A stretch of DNA of 64,000 bases from NCBI GenBank assembly GCA_900110635.1, contig FOEK01000001.1, forward strand, positions 1 through 64,000, given 5' to 3'. Made by a program: the position numbers and the translations under genes. The notes under the pieces are model-generated. The model saw only the letters and a program-made list of their open reading frames with translations, ran no database searches and was not told where the DNA came from. Of the stretch, positions 8,087 through 17,355 are shown piece by piece (position 1 is the first letter of the stretch; each line of letters opens with the position of its first letter). This DNA comes from Lachnospiraceae bacterium NE2001 (GTDB lineage Bacteria; Bacillota; Clostridia; Lachnospirales; Lachnospiraceae).

Positions 8087-8926
8087 TTAGCTTGAAGCCA
8101 ATTTATACTGTTCAAAAGATACAACTTGACCGTTTTTCTCGCCACCGTTATATGTCATATCAGGGACAAGGTTTTGAAGAGCTATCTTCTTCTGCCTCTT
8201 GATAGTTTCATATCTTATACGATATTCGTCTATAAATTCATCATAAGACTTTGTATGATTCATATCACTCCAAAGCTTGTTAAACTCTGCAGTGATATTC
8301 TTATACATTTCACCCTCTTCGGTAGAAACAAGTTTTGTATTCCATTCTTTGTTAACAGCCAGAGCTCTATCGGTCATATTTGCACTGCCGATAATAAATG
8401 TATAAGTCTCGTCCTTTTTGAAAATATATCCCTTTGTATGGAATCCTATATTTTCTCCGCTCTGCACCTGATACATACGGAGTTCTATATTTTTAAAACT
8501 ATCAAGTTTATCTAGTGCCTTCGGATCTGTGAAATTATTGTAGTCTGTTGTCAGGATTCGTCCCGGAATTCCCTTTCTTTCTAACTCTTGAAGAGTTTGA
8601 AGCATTGGCGTAATACCACCTAGAGTTATAAAGGCAACACTAAAAGTAAAGGAGTCACATCTGCGAAGCTCATCCTCGATAGATGCACCACAGTTTTGCA
8701 ATGCAAAACTGTGATTCTGCTTCGCAGAATTGCTGTGCTAAGCACAGCGTGTCCTCGCTTTGCTCGGATCCTCGATTTCTATGAAATCGAGGACTGTTGT
8801 GAGAACCTTTACTCCATTTGTATGATCATTTGATATGAAATCCGGTTTATAAGCAGCACTGGATTTATTGGTTGAATCAATGAATGCCGTCGTTGCACCG
8901 GATTTGATTTTTTCAATATAATCCAT
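8087..8926 (-). pseudogene. Broken, truncated copy of the PLD domain of the SF2/DUF3427 protein
   Basis: Two frames on the minus strand (8738-8926 and 8087-8701) match residues 1-45 and about 46-250 of the intact protein at 2090-5134, for example KSGATTAFIDSTNKSSAAYKP and CDSFTFSVAFIT (each is close to its counterpart). They are separated by about 100 bases of palindromes that bring a stop codon. The second part ends EQYKLASS, exactly where the intact protein passes from the PLD domain to the helicase domain (EQYKLSPNG), so no helicase region remains. AAAGG precedes the first start, so a 62-residue peptide may still be made. It is probably dead, but the second frame could be expressed from TTG 8701 as a stand-alone PLD fragment. 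Confidence 0.8.
8689..8794. repeat. Cluster of four short palindromes inserted in the pseudogene
   Basis: Consecutive hairpins: cacagttttgca/tgcaaaactgtg (8689-8713), attctgc/gcagaat (8714-8730), gctgtgc/gcacagc (8732-8748) and tcctcgatttc/gaaatcgagga (8769-8793). Comparison with the intact paralogue shows that all of this is extra DNA placed in the codons between KVLTT and the next E-E-L. It is a compact insertion made almost only of palindromes. Confidence 0.8.
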
Positions 8927-8944
8927 GTTTAGCCTTTCAATCCC

Positions 8945-9259
8945 CTACATAGATAATATCTTTTGAACTCTATCTCTTAACTCATCACTGAACTCATCCA
9001 AGTCTTCAAATGTTATAGCCTCATCTTTTATCAGCCCTACAATATCATATATCAGTTCATCTCTTCCAATAGAAACCATAACACCCGGACGTTTCTTATC
9101 AGCTTTTATTCTTTCTTCTAGTTCCCAGAATTTTTCAGAAGGTAGGTTATCTGATTGTAACAAATCAACGTATTCTTTACATAGTTTCTCCATGTATAAT
9201 TCCTGCCACTTGCCTATATTATTTCTGAATTTCTTTAAGTCCGATTTTGATATATCCAT
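8945..9259 (-). CDS. Hypothetical helical protein of 104 residues
   Basis: No family recognised. The sequence is charged and predicted mostly alpha-helical (DLKKFRNNIGKWQELYMEKL, then LEERIKADKKRPG and a C-terminal acidic helix), without signal or membrane segments. GAGGA stands before the start. It lies between the pRiA4b-like gene upstream (48-base gap) and the helicase pseudogene, all on the minus strand, so it belongs to the accessory segment. The spacing suggests co-transcription with the pRiA4b-like gene. Confidence 0.6.
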   Translation of the reverse strand: MDISKSDLKKFRNNIGKWQELYMEKLCKEYVDLLQSDNLPSEKFWELEERIKADKKRPGVMVSIGRDELIYDIVGLIKDEAITFEDLDEFSDELRDRVQKILSM

Positions 9260-9307
9260 TGTTAGTCCTCTTGTCTTTCTATAACTATATATTCAAGTAA
9301 AATCCTT

Positions 9308-10282
9308 TTAATTATCTTCACTCATAATAGTATTTATTATTTTATCCATCACCTCAATAGTGCTATTATTTACATCATCTATAAAAGAGGCCGCCTTCTG
9401 TTCTCCCATAATATCAAACAGTTTTTGTGATAATTTATCATTTGCCATCAACGCCATAATTATTCTTATATTAGCGTTAAACAAAGAATTATGAATCTCA
9501 TACTTTTCTTCTTCCGTAATAATTTTCTTTGATAAAATCTCAGATAGTCTTTTATCATTCTTACTCAATTCTTCCATCAGCTCTACAAAATATTTATACT
9601 CTGCTGTTTCACCAAGCTGAATGCCTTCATCATTATGTTCAAACTCTATAGTATAAAGTTTGTTATCATTGAAATACGATTCATAAACCTCACTTGTTGA
9701 CATGGGACTATGTTTTTCCTTGGATAATACCAGTCCTGTAAGTTCTCTATTTACTAGTTCCACATCATATTCGGGAACTCCACCACCAGTCCACTCATAT
9801 ATTTCATCATATTCTTCATGCAGTGGATTTTTTAATATTTCAAGGTAATCATAAAATCCCCATACGCCTCCACAATCTTCCCAAGGTGTATCTCCTTTGT
9901 ATTTCAGCACCATTGGACATGGTCCAATATAATCATCTAATCTTTTCTCTATCTGAACAGTATGAGTCCAGTTATCGCCGAAATCATAGGTATATGTAAA
10001 TGACTTAATATCTTCATCATCCAAGAACTCATCTATACAAGTATTAGCTGCATCTATATCCTCATAAGGACCAAATCCACTATAGAATTCTTCTGGCTCA
10101 TCTACAATACTCACTAAATAGCTTTTAAATTCATACGAGCTAAGATGGTAACCATTCCATCCCATTGCCGTGTTTAAAATCAGATTCAACTGCGAAAAGC
10201 TTATTCCCGCAGGGACTACAACTCTTCTCCATATTGGTGGATGTGTATCCTTTATGATTACTTTTAAAACATATACTTTCAT
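9308..10282 (-). CDS. Plasmid pRiA4b ORF-3 family protein
   Basis: A 324-residue protein whose first 180 residues match the pRiA4b ORF-3-like family: VYVLKVIIKDTHPPIWRRV, then FSQLNLILNTAMGWNGYHL, FTYTYDFGDNWTHTV and the CPMVLKYKGDTPWEDCGG region. The last 120 residues are a helical extension. The family is found on plasmids and in accessory regions, and its biochemical role is unknown. GGGAG lies upstream of the start. The gene is the first of a minus-strand group with the 104-residue protein. Confidence 0.85.
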   Translation of the reverse strand: MKVYVLKVIIKDTHPPIWRRVVVPAGISFSQLNLILNTAMGWNGYHLSSYEFKSYLVSIVDEPEEFYSGFGPYEDIDAANTCIDEFLDDEDIKSFTYTYDFGDNWTHTVQIEKRLDDYIGPCPMVLKYKGDTPWEDCGGVWGFYDYLEILKNPLHEEYDEIYEWTGGGVPEYDVELVNRELTGLVLSKEKHSPMSTSEVYESYFNDNKLYTIEFEHNDEGIQLGETAEYKYFVELMEELSKNDKRLSEILSKKIITEEEKYEIHNSLFNANIRIIMALMANDKLSQKLFDIMGEQKAASFIDDVNNSTIEVMDKIINTIMSEDN

Positions 10283-10430
10283 TTATTTGTTATCTCCCAT
10301 ATCATTTCTTCCTATAAGCCGTCAAGTTTTTTATTTCGCATTTTTAATATTATTGTATTATTGCGAATCGTTAAGCCATCTTGCTATATCCATTATTCTT
10401 ATCCCTTTAAGTAATCATTGATTTCTTTCA

Positions 10431-11729
10431 CTAACAATTGATATCCTCGAAAAATGCTTTTGAGAACTCTCTCAGGTACTCTATATCCTTTATTCCTGCA
10501 ACCTCGTATGAGGAGTGCATTGCAAGCTGCGCAAGTCCTATGTCTGCTGTATTGATAGATACATGAGAATTGGATATGTTACCCAGTGTGCTTCCTCCTG
10601 GTTCATCCGAATGATTGACAAAGATCTGATACGGGATACTGCTATCCTCACAGATTCTCTTTACATATGCGGCTGATATTCCATCTGTTGTATAACTCTG
10701 TCTCGCACTGAACTTTATCACTATTCCGTCATTCATCTTCGGGCTCTGTATCGGATCATATTTATTTGAATGTGCAGGATGAAGCGCGTGAGCATTGTCT
10801 GCTGAGATCATAAAGCTGTTTGCATATGCGGTATAGTACTCTTCGCGGCTTCTTCCCAGGTTACCGTTTATTCTGTCAATAAGGCTGTAAAGGAAGTCGG
10901 AATCTGCGCCCTGTTTAGTTCTCGAGCCCACCTCTTCATTATCAAATATGCATAGCATTTTAACATATTCATTATTATCAGCTTCTACAAAGCCTTTAAG
11001 TGAGCACCATACACATTCCTGATCATCTAGTCTTGAAGAACCTATGAATTCATCATCGCTTCCCCAGATCACACCCTTTTCACGTATATACATAAAAAGA
11101 TCTTTTCCGAGTATGCTGTCTTCCTCTACGCCTGCTGCTTCTGCAACAAGTGACATTATGCCCTTCTTTCCTTCTGACGTGCTGACTATAGGAAGCATGT
11201 CCTTCTGGAAGCTGTAGGAATATCCGCTATTGGCTTCTTTATTCATATGTATCGCCAGTGATGGAATGACCGCTACATCCTTATCTAGATTAACTAGAAC
11301 TGGGCTGATTCCCTCTTCATCTCTTACCAGGATTCTTCCCGCAATAGAAAGTGGACGATCAAACCAAGGAGCCAGAAGCATTCCGCCGTACTTTTCAACA
11401 TCTAGACGCACATAGCCTTCTTTATCATATTCAAAGTCTTCCTTTAGTTTTGGGCACGGAGAATCACTATGACTCGCAATTATTCTAAAGCCTTTATAAT
11501 CAGACTTAGGAATAGAAAATGCTATGAGAGAAGAATCATTTCTTGAAACATAATAATTCTCACCTGCCTGCAGATTCCAAACTGCCGTCTCCTTAAGGCT
11601 CTTAAATCCTGCCGCATCCAGAATATCTTTTGCATTTTTAATAACGTGAAATGCTGTTGGCGACTTATCTATAAGATTCAATAATTCCTTCGCGTTATTA
11701 ACTGCCTCTTTTTCTATCTTGTCATTCAT
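10431..11729 (-). CDS. M18-family metalloaminopeptidase
   Basis: The frame extends to 11762 but the ATG at 11729 (MNDKIEKEAVNNAKELL) has AAAGAAG upstream and leaves a 20-base gap to the preceding gene, so it is the likelier start (432 residues). Metal-binding and catalytic motifs of clan MH family M18 are all present: ASHSDSPCPKLKE, SSRLDDQECVWC, FDNEEVGSRTKQGAD, SADNAHALHPAHSNKYD and NHSDEPGGSTLG. These are cytosolic, usually dodecameric zinc or cobalt aminopeptidases that trim peptides, often after acidic or neutral residues. It follows the CotH gene in one operon although no functional link is evident. Confidence 0.92.
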   Translation of the reverse strand: MNDKIEKEAVNNAKELLNLIDKSPTAFHVIKNAKDILDAAGFKSLKETAVWNLQAGENYYVSRNDSSLIAFSIPKSDYKGFRIIASHSDSPCPKLKEDFEYDKEGYVRLDVEKYGGMLLAPWFDRPLSIAGRILVRDEEGISPVLVNLDKDVAVIPSLAIHMNKEANSGYSYSFQKDMLPIVSTSEGKKGIMSLVAEAAGVEEDSILGKDLFMYIREKGVIWGSDDEFIGSSRLDDQECVWCSLKGFVEADNNEYVKMLCIFDNEEVGSRTKQGADSDFLYSLIDRINGNLGRSREEYYTAYANSFMISADNAHALHPAHSNKYDPIQSPKMNDGIVIKFSARQSYTTDGISAAYVKRICEDSSIPYQIFVNHSDEPGGSTLGNISNSHVSINTADIGLAQLAMHSSYEVAGIKDIEYLREFSKAFFEDINC

Positions 11730-11749
11730 ATATTCATCTTCTTTCTTTA

Positions 11750-13453
11750 TCAATATAACCAATAGCCCTCTTCATTAAAGTAGTACCACGTTCCATCTAT
11801 TTTCTGCCATGAATTAACTGGATACCATCCATTCTCATCCTCGTACCACCATCCTACGCTATTTTTCTTCCAAGCTCCTTTAAACCGATAATCGTAGGCT
11901 CCATTTGAACTAAGATAGTAGCCACCTCGCCATTCATCTGCGGCCATGTATCCATCACTATCGAAGTAGTACCAGGTATAATCTATCTTTTCCCATACGC
12001 CAGCAGCCTTCCAACCACTGGTATCTTCATAACGCCATCCCTTAGATGTTTCAATCCATTTAGCCTTTGGTTCATAATCAGGATATCCATATATACCATA
12101 CCAGTTTCCATTAATCCATTGATACTCATAATTAGGAACATATTCCTTTACAGCATCAAGATTATCATTAATCCACTGTCTTCTAAACTCAATCCAGGAT
12201 TTTAAAAAGTCGATTTCGTATGCATAGGAGGAAAGTTGTCCGAAGTTACCCCATTTAGCTCGGTCTCGTTCTACAGCAGCACTTATCTCACTATAGTAAG
12301 TATCAATAACTCCACCTTCACGTGACAACTCATATAATAATGGGTCGATATCACTCCATCTTGTTTTTATAAGATTTATAAATTCATCGTCTTCCTTTAG
12401 TTTATCTAGCCATACCATGCTAGGACCAAAGCCTTCGACATCGGATAGATTATTACTATAATCACCCCAAGTTGTTACATCAAAGTCCCATAGAGGACCC
12501 CAGTACAACTTATCATTTCTTTTTTTATAGAGATATGTGCTGTCAGTAAGATATGCATCCTGATTTAGGCATATCTGCTGCACCCACCAGAAATTAACAG
12601 CTGAATCCACATCCATATATTCTTTATAGCTGTAGCCATATTTATCTTTAAAGCCAGCTCCAAAAATCGCATTTTCAGTTTTTTGTAGATAGTTACATAT
12701 ATAGTTTCGTTGTGCTGAATTCTTATATTCAATAAAGTCTGGAGTTTCGAACTGAAATGCAACATCTCTAGTAGTACAAAATTCATTATCATTTCCATCT
12801 ATATCATAAGGATCCATAGACAAAAGATAGCCACCAGTTATTTCATCACCAGATGATACATCTTCAGTCAGTTCATCTATATCTATACGAGTTTCTCCTA
12901 CACGTACATGCTCAGCAAGAAAATATAAACCAATATATTCTTCATTCATCACAACTTCAACTGGCACAGATTTCATAGTGTAATCCATGCCAAGTTTGTC
13001 ACCTAACCAATAGGTAATTTTATTTCTTAGAAAAGTGGGATCTAATGCATTTGCAAGAAGTACCCAATGCTTATTCTTGCCCATTCCAAAAAGATCAGTG
13101 CTTTTTTTCAGTTTCAACTTATACGGCTTTTTATCTGGAATAACCCAGGTTGAAGTTCCTCGACCTCTTATGTAGTCAAGTTCCAGATTTTCTATATCTT
13201 TGACTTCATCCGTATATTCACAGCTATAGTTATCTGGTACAACGATACTTATAGAACCGTGACACTCAGCTGTATGATTCGGACTACTATTCATATTAGA
13301 TATAGTTCCCTTGCTTTCATCTATATCAATATATATAACTGGAATACCGTTATCAGCAGATCTGTCGTTATTAGCTGCATTTAAGCTTAGCGTGCTGAAT
13401 GAGAATAAAGAAATAACAAATAATAACCCCAATAAGAAATTGATTTTTTTCAT
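11750..13453 (-). CDS. Secreted CotH-kinase-like protein with cell-wall-binding repeats
   Basis: A 567-residue protein with a signal peptide (KKINFLLGLLFVISLFSFS, cleavage after LNA). Residues about 80-430 are the CotH domain: RGRGTSTW, KPYKLKLKKSTDLFG, HWVLLANALDPTFLRNK, EYIGLYFLAEHVRVG and WDFDVTTWG. CotH proteins are atypical secreted kinases; in Bacillus CotH phosphorylates coat proteins. The last 110 residues are about five choline/glucan-binding-like repeats (GWRYEDTSGW, WYYFDSDGYM, WWYEDENGW, WYYFNEEGYW), so the protein should be attached to the wall surface. Natural substrate here is unknown. AAGGAGAAGGG precedes the start. Confidence 0.9.
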   Translation of the reverse strand: MKKINFLLGLLFVISLFSFSTLSLNAANNDRSADNGIPVIYIDIDESKGTISNMNSSPNHTAECHGSISIVVPDNYSCEYTDEVKDIENLELDYIRGRGTSTWVIPDKKPYKLKLKKSTDLFGMGKNKHWVLLANALDPTFLRNKITYWLGDKLGMDYTMKSVPVEVVMNEEYIGLYFLAEHVRVGETRIDIDELTEDVSSGDEITGGYLLSMDPYDIDGNDNEFCTTRDVAFQFETPDFIEYKNSAQRNYICNYLQKTENAIFGAGFKDKYGYSYKEYMDVDSAVNFWWVQQICLNQDAYLTDSTYLYKKRNDKLYWGPLWDFDVTTWGDYSNNLSDVEGFGPSMVWLDKLKEDDEFINLIKTRWSDIDPLLYELSREGGVIDTYYSEISAAVERDRAKWGNFGQLSSYAYEIDFLKSWIEFRRQWINDNLDAVKEYVPNYEYQWINGNWYGIYGYPDYEPKAKWIETSKGWRYEDTSGWKAAGVWEKIDYTWYYFDSDGYMAADEWRGGYYLSSNGAYDYRFKGAWKKNSVGWWYEDENGWYPVNSWQKIDGTWYYFNEEGYWLY

Positions 13454-13638
13454 CTTCCCTTCTCCTTATGTTAGCAAAAAGGTTAATAAACTACTTTGAA
13501 AAAATCTATCTATAATTATATCATTATACATACATAATAACTATAGAAAATATATCTAGGTAATCGCGGAAGTATTCAAGCCTTCTATTTGTTTGAGTGT
13601 TAACCATCACTGGAAGTTAAGAATTTACGTAAAGTTGC

Positions 13639-14607
13639 TTATATGATAATTTCTAACAAAGACTTTGCTCTTTCTAGCTTGTAGGCTGGTTCCTTATCTT
13701 TAAAGTGGTTCTCTCCCGACACTGCATCTATGTAATATCGTAAGGAAAGTTCAAAGCAAAGTTTGTTAAAATCGTGCCAAAGATTATTCTTCACTTCTTC
13801 GACTCGTCTTTCATCGGATATACTAATATATCCTTCTACAAGATAATTCGCTGCTTCTTTATCAATTTTCCCATTCTGTATACAGCAGGAGCGTATTGCA
13901 TCCGCTATATCTAATGTAACTGGCCCCGGCATTACGGTATCAAAATCAAGGAAGCCTATTACCTGTCCATCTTTAAAAAGAATGTTAGATAGTTTTGTAT
14001 CAGCGTGGATTATTGCTTTAGGCTCCTCCTCGGGAGAGATATATATTTCACTTAATGTTTTAATCCGACTCTCAACTTGGGGCTCACGAAAAGTATTTAT
14101 ATTATCATCTGATGCGATGATCTGTGTATACTTCTGATAATAAAGCTTAAGGTCGTGCAGATGAGGATAAAGTGGTTCTACATCACCCTCAATCATCTGT
14201 AACGCGTTATGCAGTCTCGCCAGACCTTCACCAAATGTATATAACAATTCCTTGGATAATGGGGAGTGTGTCCTTTCACACTCAATGTATGGATACATCC
14301 GCCAAGCATCCTGCTTCTCATCGATATAATAGCGACTTCCATCCAGAGTTTTCATCCATTTAGGATATAGAAGGTTGTCCCTATCCAGGGCCTCAGAATA
14401 AAGAGAGTAATTATGCTCAAGATGCGATATATTCATTTCTTTTTGAATTCGCTGGAGAATAAACTCGTGGGATGATGTTCTTACTATGTAGGTATCATTA
14501 ATATGCCCCTCTCTCAGAATGGACACATCTATCGACCTATCTACAATAAAGTTTTCACATATTTTTCCTGGATTCATATGCTTTGAGTACCTTTTTCTAT
14601 CATTCAT
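13639..14607 (-). CDS. Aminoglycoside-phosphotransferase-fold kinase (N-acetylhexosamine 1-kinase-like)
   Basis: A protein of about 322 residues with the APH/choline-kinase fold. The catalytic loop is IIHADTKLSNILF (Asp of HxDxxxxN), and the metal-binding segment is GFLDFDTVMPGPVTLDIADAIR. The D-x-D-T-V-M-P-G variant is typical of NahK-like sugar 1-kinases and related enzymes, not of antibiotic kinases; a hexosamine or similar small alcohol is the likely substrate. The frame could start at 14631, but the ATG at 14607 overlaps the stop of the upstream gene (ATGAATGA), indicating translational coupling. Confidence 0.8.
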   Translation of the reverse strand: MNDRKRYSKHMNPGKICENFIVDRSIDVSILREGHINDTYIVRTSSHEFILQRIQKEMNISHLEHNYSLYSEALDRDNLLYPKWMKTLDGSRYYIDEKQDAWRMYPYIECERTHSPLSKELLYTFGEGLARLHNALQMIEGDVEPLYPHLHDLKLYYQKYTQIIASDDNINTFREPQVESRIKTLSEIYISPEEEPKAIIHADTKLSNILFKDGQVIGFLDFDTVMPGPVTLDIADAIRSCCIQNGKIDKEAANYLVEGYISISDERRVEEVKNNLWHDFNKLCFELSLRYYIDAVSGENHFKDKEPAYKLERAKSLLEIII

Positions 14608-15013
14608 CAGGAGACCAGTTGGCCTGAACATCTTCTATAACTACGTTCTCGTCCACCTTTACAACTATCTGGTAGTCGTCCTCATAGACAATCTCTCCCG
14701 GAAAGTTGGTATATACTACATAGTATGGATGCTCGTATCTCTCCAGCAGCCAGAGAAGAGGCTGAACCATCTTCATCATCATTTCAGTATTTTCCATCTT
14801 GAAGTAGCATATAACCTTTTCCTGGCGCTTGCACTGCGGCGGCCATGGAAGCTCCTCAGCGAACCAGGAATCGATTTCCTTGAACAGTCCCACGTCCTCT
14901 TCGTCCATTACGCCATTTGTCACCATCTGGTTGAGCATACTGAAGATACCCTTACCGGTTCTTGTGTTGGCGGCCAGCTCTTTTCCTTGAATTCTGCAAT
15001 ATTTAAACTTCAT
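14600..15013 (-). CDS. Hypothetical protein of 137 residues
   Basis: Family not recognised. The ATG at 15013 (MKFKYCRIQGKE) with AGAGGA upstream is preferred over 15052. The sequence is Trp/Pro-rich in its middle (FAEELPWPPQCKRQEK), followed by a helix with consecutive methionines (ENTEMMMKMVQPLLWLLERY) and a C-terminal beta-rich acidic part. No signal or membrane segment. It is translationally coupled to the kinase-like gene downstream, which suggests a related job. Confidence 0.6.
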   Translation of the reverse strand: MKFKYCRIQGKELAANTRTGKGIFSMLNQMVTNGVMDEEDVGLFKEIDSWFAEELPWPPQCKRQEKVICYFKMENTEMMMKMVQPLLWLLERYEHPYYVVYTNFPGEIVYEDDYQIVVKVDENVVIEDVQANWSPDE

Positions 15014-15111
15014 ATACGTATCCTCTTCTGGGTGAAATGTTACTGATAACATTCTATCATTTGAACCGTATTGGTTTCAATAAATAGATTGATTTTAAAT
15101 GCTTAGAAAGC

Positions 15112-15148
15112 AAATAAAATAGGACCCGCTCCGAAGAACGGGTCCTAT
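15112..15148 (-). terminator. Rho-independent terminator of the TerD-like gene
   Basis: A 10-bp perfect stem (ataggacccg 15119-15128 with cgggtcctat 15139-15148) followed in minus direction by TTTATTTG, 14 bases past the stop codon at 15162. Confidence 0.85.
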
Positions 15149-15161
15149 AGGTCTAAGTATT

Positions 15162-17246
15162 CTACTGGTTCATAAGAGCTATAATTCTCTCAGTGTCATA
15201 CTCGCGTATTATCTCCTTCTCTGGTGCAGCACCAGATTCAGTATCACTGAGTTTTTGAGGCTCGACGGTCTTGTTAGTAACGATCACGTCTGCATCGGCC
15301 ATATTGTCAACAACCTCCGTTGCCATCATCTCAAAGAATGTGTAAACATTTATGATATCTGTGATGTGGAAGTAGTCTAGTATGAAGTCCATGCTTGTGG
15401 TTCCGGCAACTCTTGCATTGCTATCACGGGCTATGTTGAGCCAGATGAACTCGTTGGTCTTTAGATCTATGCCAAAAAGATATGCAAATGTGCTGGCACA
15501 GTCGATAACAAATGATGACTGAACTGTCTTTGGCTCATACACTTCGCCGCTGTCCTCCAGGTCTCTGGTCATATAACCTGCCTTGCAGAAACAGCTGGTA
15601 AAATGTGATCCTGAATATACGTTGTCGCAGAAGATCAGATATCTGATCTGTGGATGCTCCAGCTTAAACTGCTCCAGTTCAATATCAAAGTACTCTGAAC
15701 CGCCGTTGTAACCGCTTGTCTCGTCGCCAGAATAGGTAATGCCCTGGGACTGCTTTCCAGCCATGGTTCTCCATGAAAACTCGGTCTTATTACCATTTGA
15801 CTCTATTCCGAATACCGAGAGGTCGATATCATTTACCTTCTCCCAATAGGTGAAGGCACGTATCTTCTTGGTCTCTGGTATCTGGATCTTAGAACCCTTG
15901 GTAAGTACTCCGAAGCCTCCCTGGGAGGTTGCCTCCTGAAGTGGAAGGGCGTAGTTCTTCATCTCTGGATCTATGTATACCTTGCCCAGTCTGCCCTTCA
16001 GAACCCTTGCAAGATTATCCTTCAGTCTGTCTGACAGCATTCTTGCGGTGCCCTTTGAGATAGCTGACTGTCGGTTCTTCTGCTCTTCAGCTGTTTCAGT
16101 ATGAACTCTCAGCTTGTCGTACTTTGTGAACTTAAAGCTTCTTGGCTCAGACTTATTCTTATACTGAGCATACTGGATGATAAGCTGCATAAGCACTATG
16201 ACGTTCTTAGTATCCATACAGCTAAGCACGTACTCCATATCACCTACTGACTCGCATCTGCTCATTATATAGTTGAGCTGACGAAGCACTGCCGCCGAGC
16301 CTTTGCCTGACTTAAGCGCATCCACTGCTGCGCGGATATTTCTCTCGGTCATATTCTTCTCGAACTCTGAATATACGGACTGGTTCTCGTTGCCTCTCAT
16401 CGCATCAAGGAACTGCTGAGCCTCCTTGGACTTAGCCTTGTAATGTATGTGATGAAGGAGACCGTTCCATATCTTCTTCTTCTCGTAGCAGTTTCTTATA
16501 TCAACTCTGCCCAGTTCAAAGAGCTTATCGATAATCTCTGTAATGAACTTTCTGTCCTGGTTCTTCAGGTTGAGCTTCTTTATATTTTCATTTTCATAAT
16601 ATATATAGTTCAGCTCATCCACCAGCTTTATGACGTCTGAAAGTGATATGAACTGAGCGAACTCAACATTCTGAAAATCGATGATCAGTCTGATTGCTGT
16701 GTTCTTGGATGCTACATCAGCTGGAACAAACTTATAGTCGTAGATATACTGATTAACCATTCCGTACTGCTCTTCGCTAAGTGGTCTCGTGCCTGCTAAT
16801 AGATCATTAACGAATTCGCCCATCTTTAGTATGGCTTCCTTCTCATCTACGATTATGAAATCCTTGATGGCAGCACTCTCTTTAAATGCTGTTCTCTCAA
16901 ACTGCTCCTCGAACAGTGAATGTCCAGCCTCGGAAAAATGTCCAAAGCCGTAAGTTACTATATAATGTACCATCTGATCGAACAGAAGCTGATCTGGCGA
17001 GAGTGCTCTTACGCTCTCTGGGAAACCTTTGTAGAAAGGTGCTGGTACATTTTCACCCAGCTGCTTTGAAGCGAACTTGATCATGCTTTCGTCTACCAGC
17101 TTCTCACCCTGAACTATTCGGATATTGAACAGGTTGGCCAGGGCAAACAAGGTTTCAAACTGATTCTTGTTCGATGGTACTTCCATATCATTTACCAGGA
17201 TATGCTTATTAAATAAATACTCTTTATAAAAAATCTCTATAGCCAT
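15162..17246 (-). CDS. Large protein with a TerD-like domain, possible stress protein
   Basis: The ATG at 17246 (MAIEIFYKEYLFNK) is preferred because GGAGG stands nine bases before it; the frame opens three codons earlier. About 694 residues. The first 400 residues are helical, with no recognised fold. Residues about 425-570 resemble a TerD beta-sandwich: FTYWEKVNDIDLSVFGI, then GITYSGDETSGYNGGSEYFD and YLIFCDNVYSG. In TerD-like domains the D-I-D-L and G-D...E-Y/D acidic residues bind calcium. Related long proteins with an internal TerD-like domain occur in several phyla. Family knowledge links Ter proteins to tellurite, phage and envelope stress. No other ter genes are in the window. Monocistronic, with its own terminator. 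Confidence 0.6.
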   Translation of the reverse strand: MAIEIFYKEYLFNKHILVNDMEVPSNKNQFETLFALANLFNIRIVQGEKLVDESMIKFASKQLGENVPAPFYKGFPESVRALSPDQLLFDQMVHYIVTYGFGHFSEAGHSLFEEQFERTAFKESAAIKDFIIVDEKEAILKMGEFVNDLLAGTRPLSEEQYGMVNQYIYDYKFVPADVASKNTAIRLIIDFQNVEFAQFISLSDVIKLVDELNYIYYENENIKKLNLKNQDRKFITEIIDKLFELGRVDIRNCYEKKKIWNGLLHHIHYKAKSKEAQQFLDAMRGNENQSVYSEFEKNMTERNIRAAVDALKSGKGSAAVLRQLNYIMSRCESVGDMEYVLSCMDTKNVIVLMQLIIQYAQYKNKSEPRSFKFTKYDKLRVHTETAEEQKNRQSAISKGTARMLSDRLKDNLARVLKGRLGKVYIDPEMKNYALPLQEATSQGGFGVLTKGSKIQIPETKKIRAFTYWEKVNDIDLSVFGIESNGNKTEFSWRTMAGKQSQGITYSGDETSGYNGGSEYFDIELEQFKLEHPQIRYLIFCDNVYSGSHFTSCFCKAGYMTRDLEDSGEVYEPKTVQSSFVIDCASTFAYLFGIDLKTNEFIWLNIARDSNARVAGTTSMDFILDYFHITDIINVYTFFEMMATEVVDNMADADVIVTNKTVEPQKLSDTESGAAPEKEIIREYDTERIIALMNQ

Positions 17247-17355
17247 CTTAGCCATCCTCCTCTCTTTCTCATTTTATATGTCAGGGTTACTCGGCTGTTT
17301 TGTAAAATGCTGATGATATGGTGGGATTGGGTTTTGATTTATCGATCAGAAAAGG

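Noticed and set aside
8087-8701. Independent intact PLD nuclease gene
   Set aside because: Its N-terminus is cut by the palindrome insertion, the only start is a TTG within the insert without a ribosome binding site, and the upstream part is in the separate frame 8738-8926.
13639-14607. Aminoglycoside resistance gene
   Set aside because: The fold is the same, but the DFDTVMPG motif fits NahK-like sugar kinases, and the coupled neighbour and location do not suggest a resistance cassette.
232-17246. A complete prophage or integrative element
   Set aside because: The region is accessory in character, but there is no integrase, structural, relaxase or replication gene, and no att-like duplication beyond the repeats around the tRNA-like locus.
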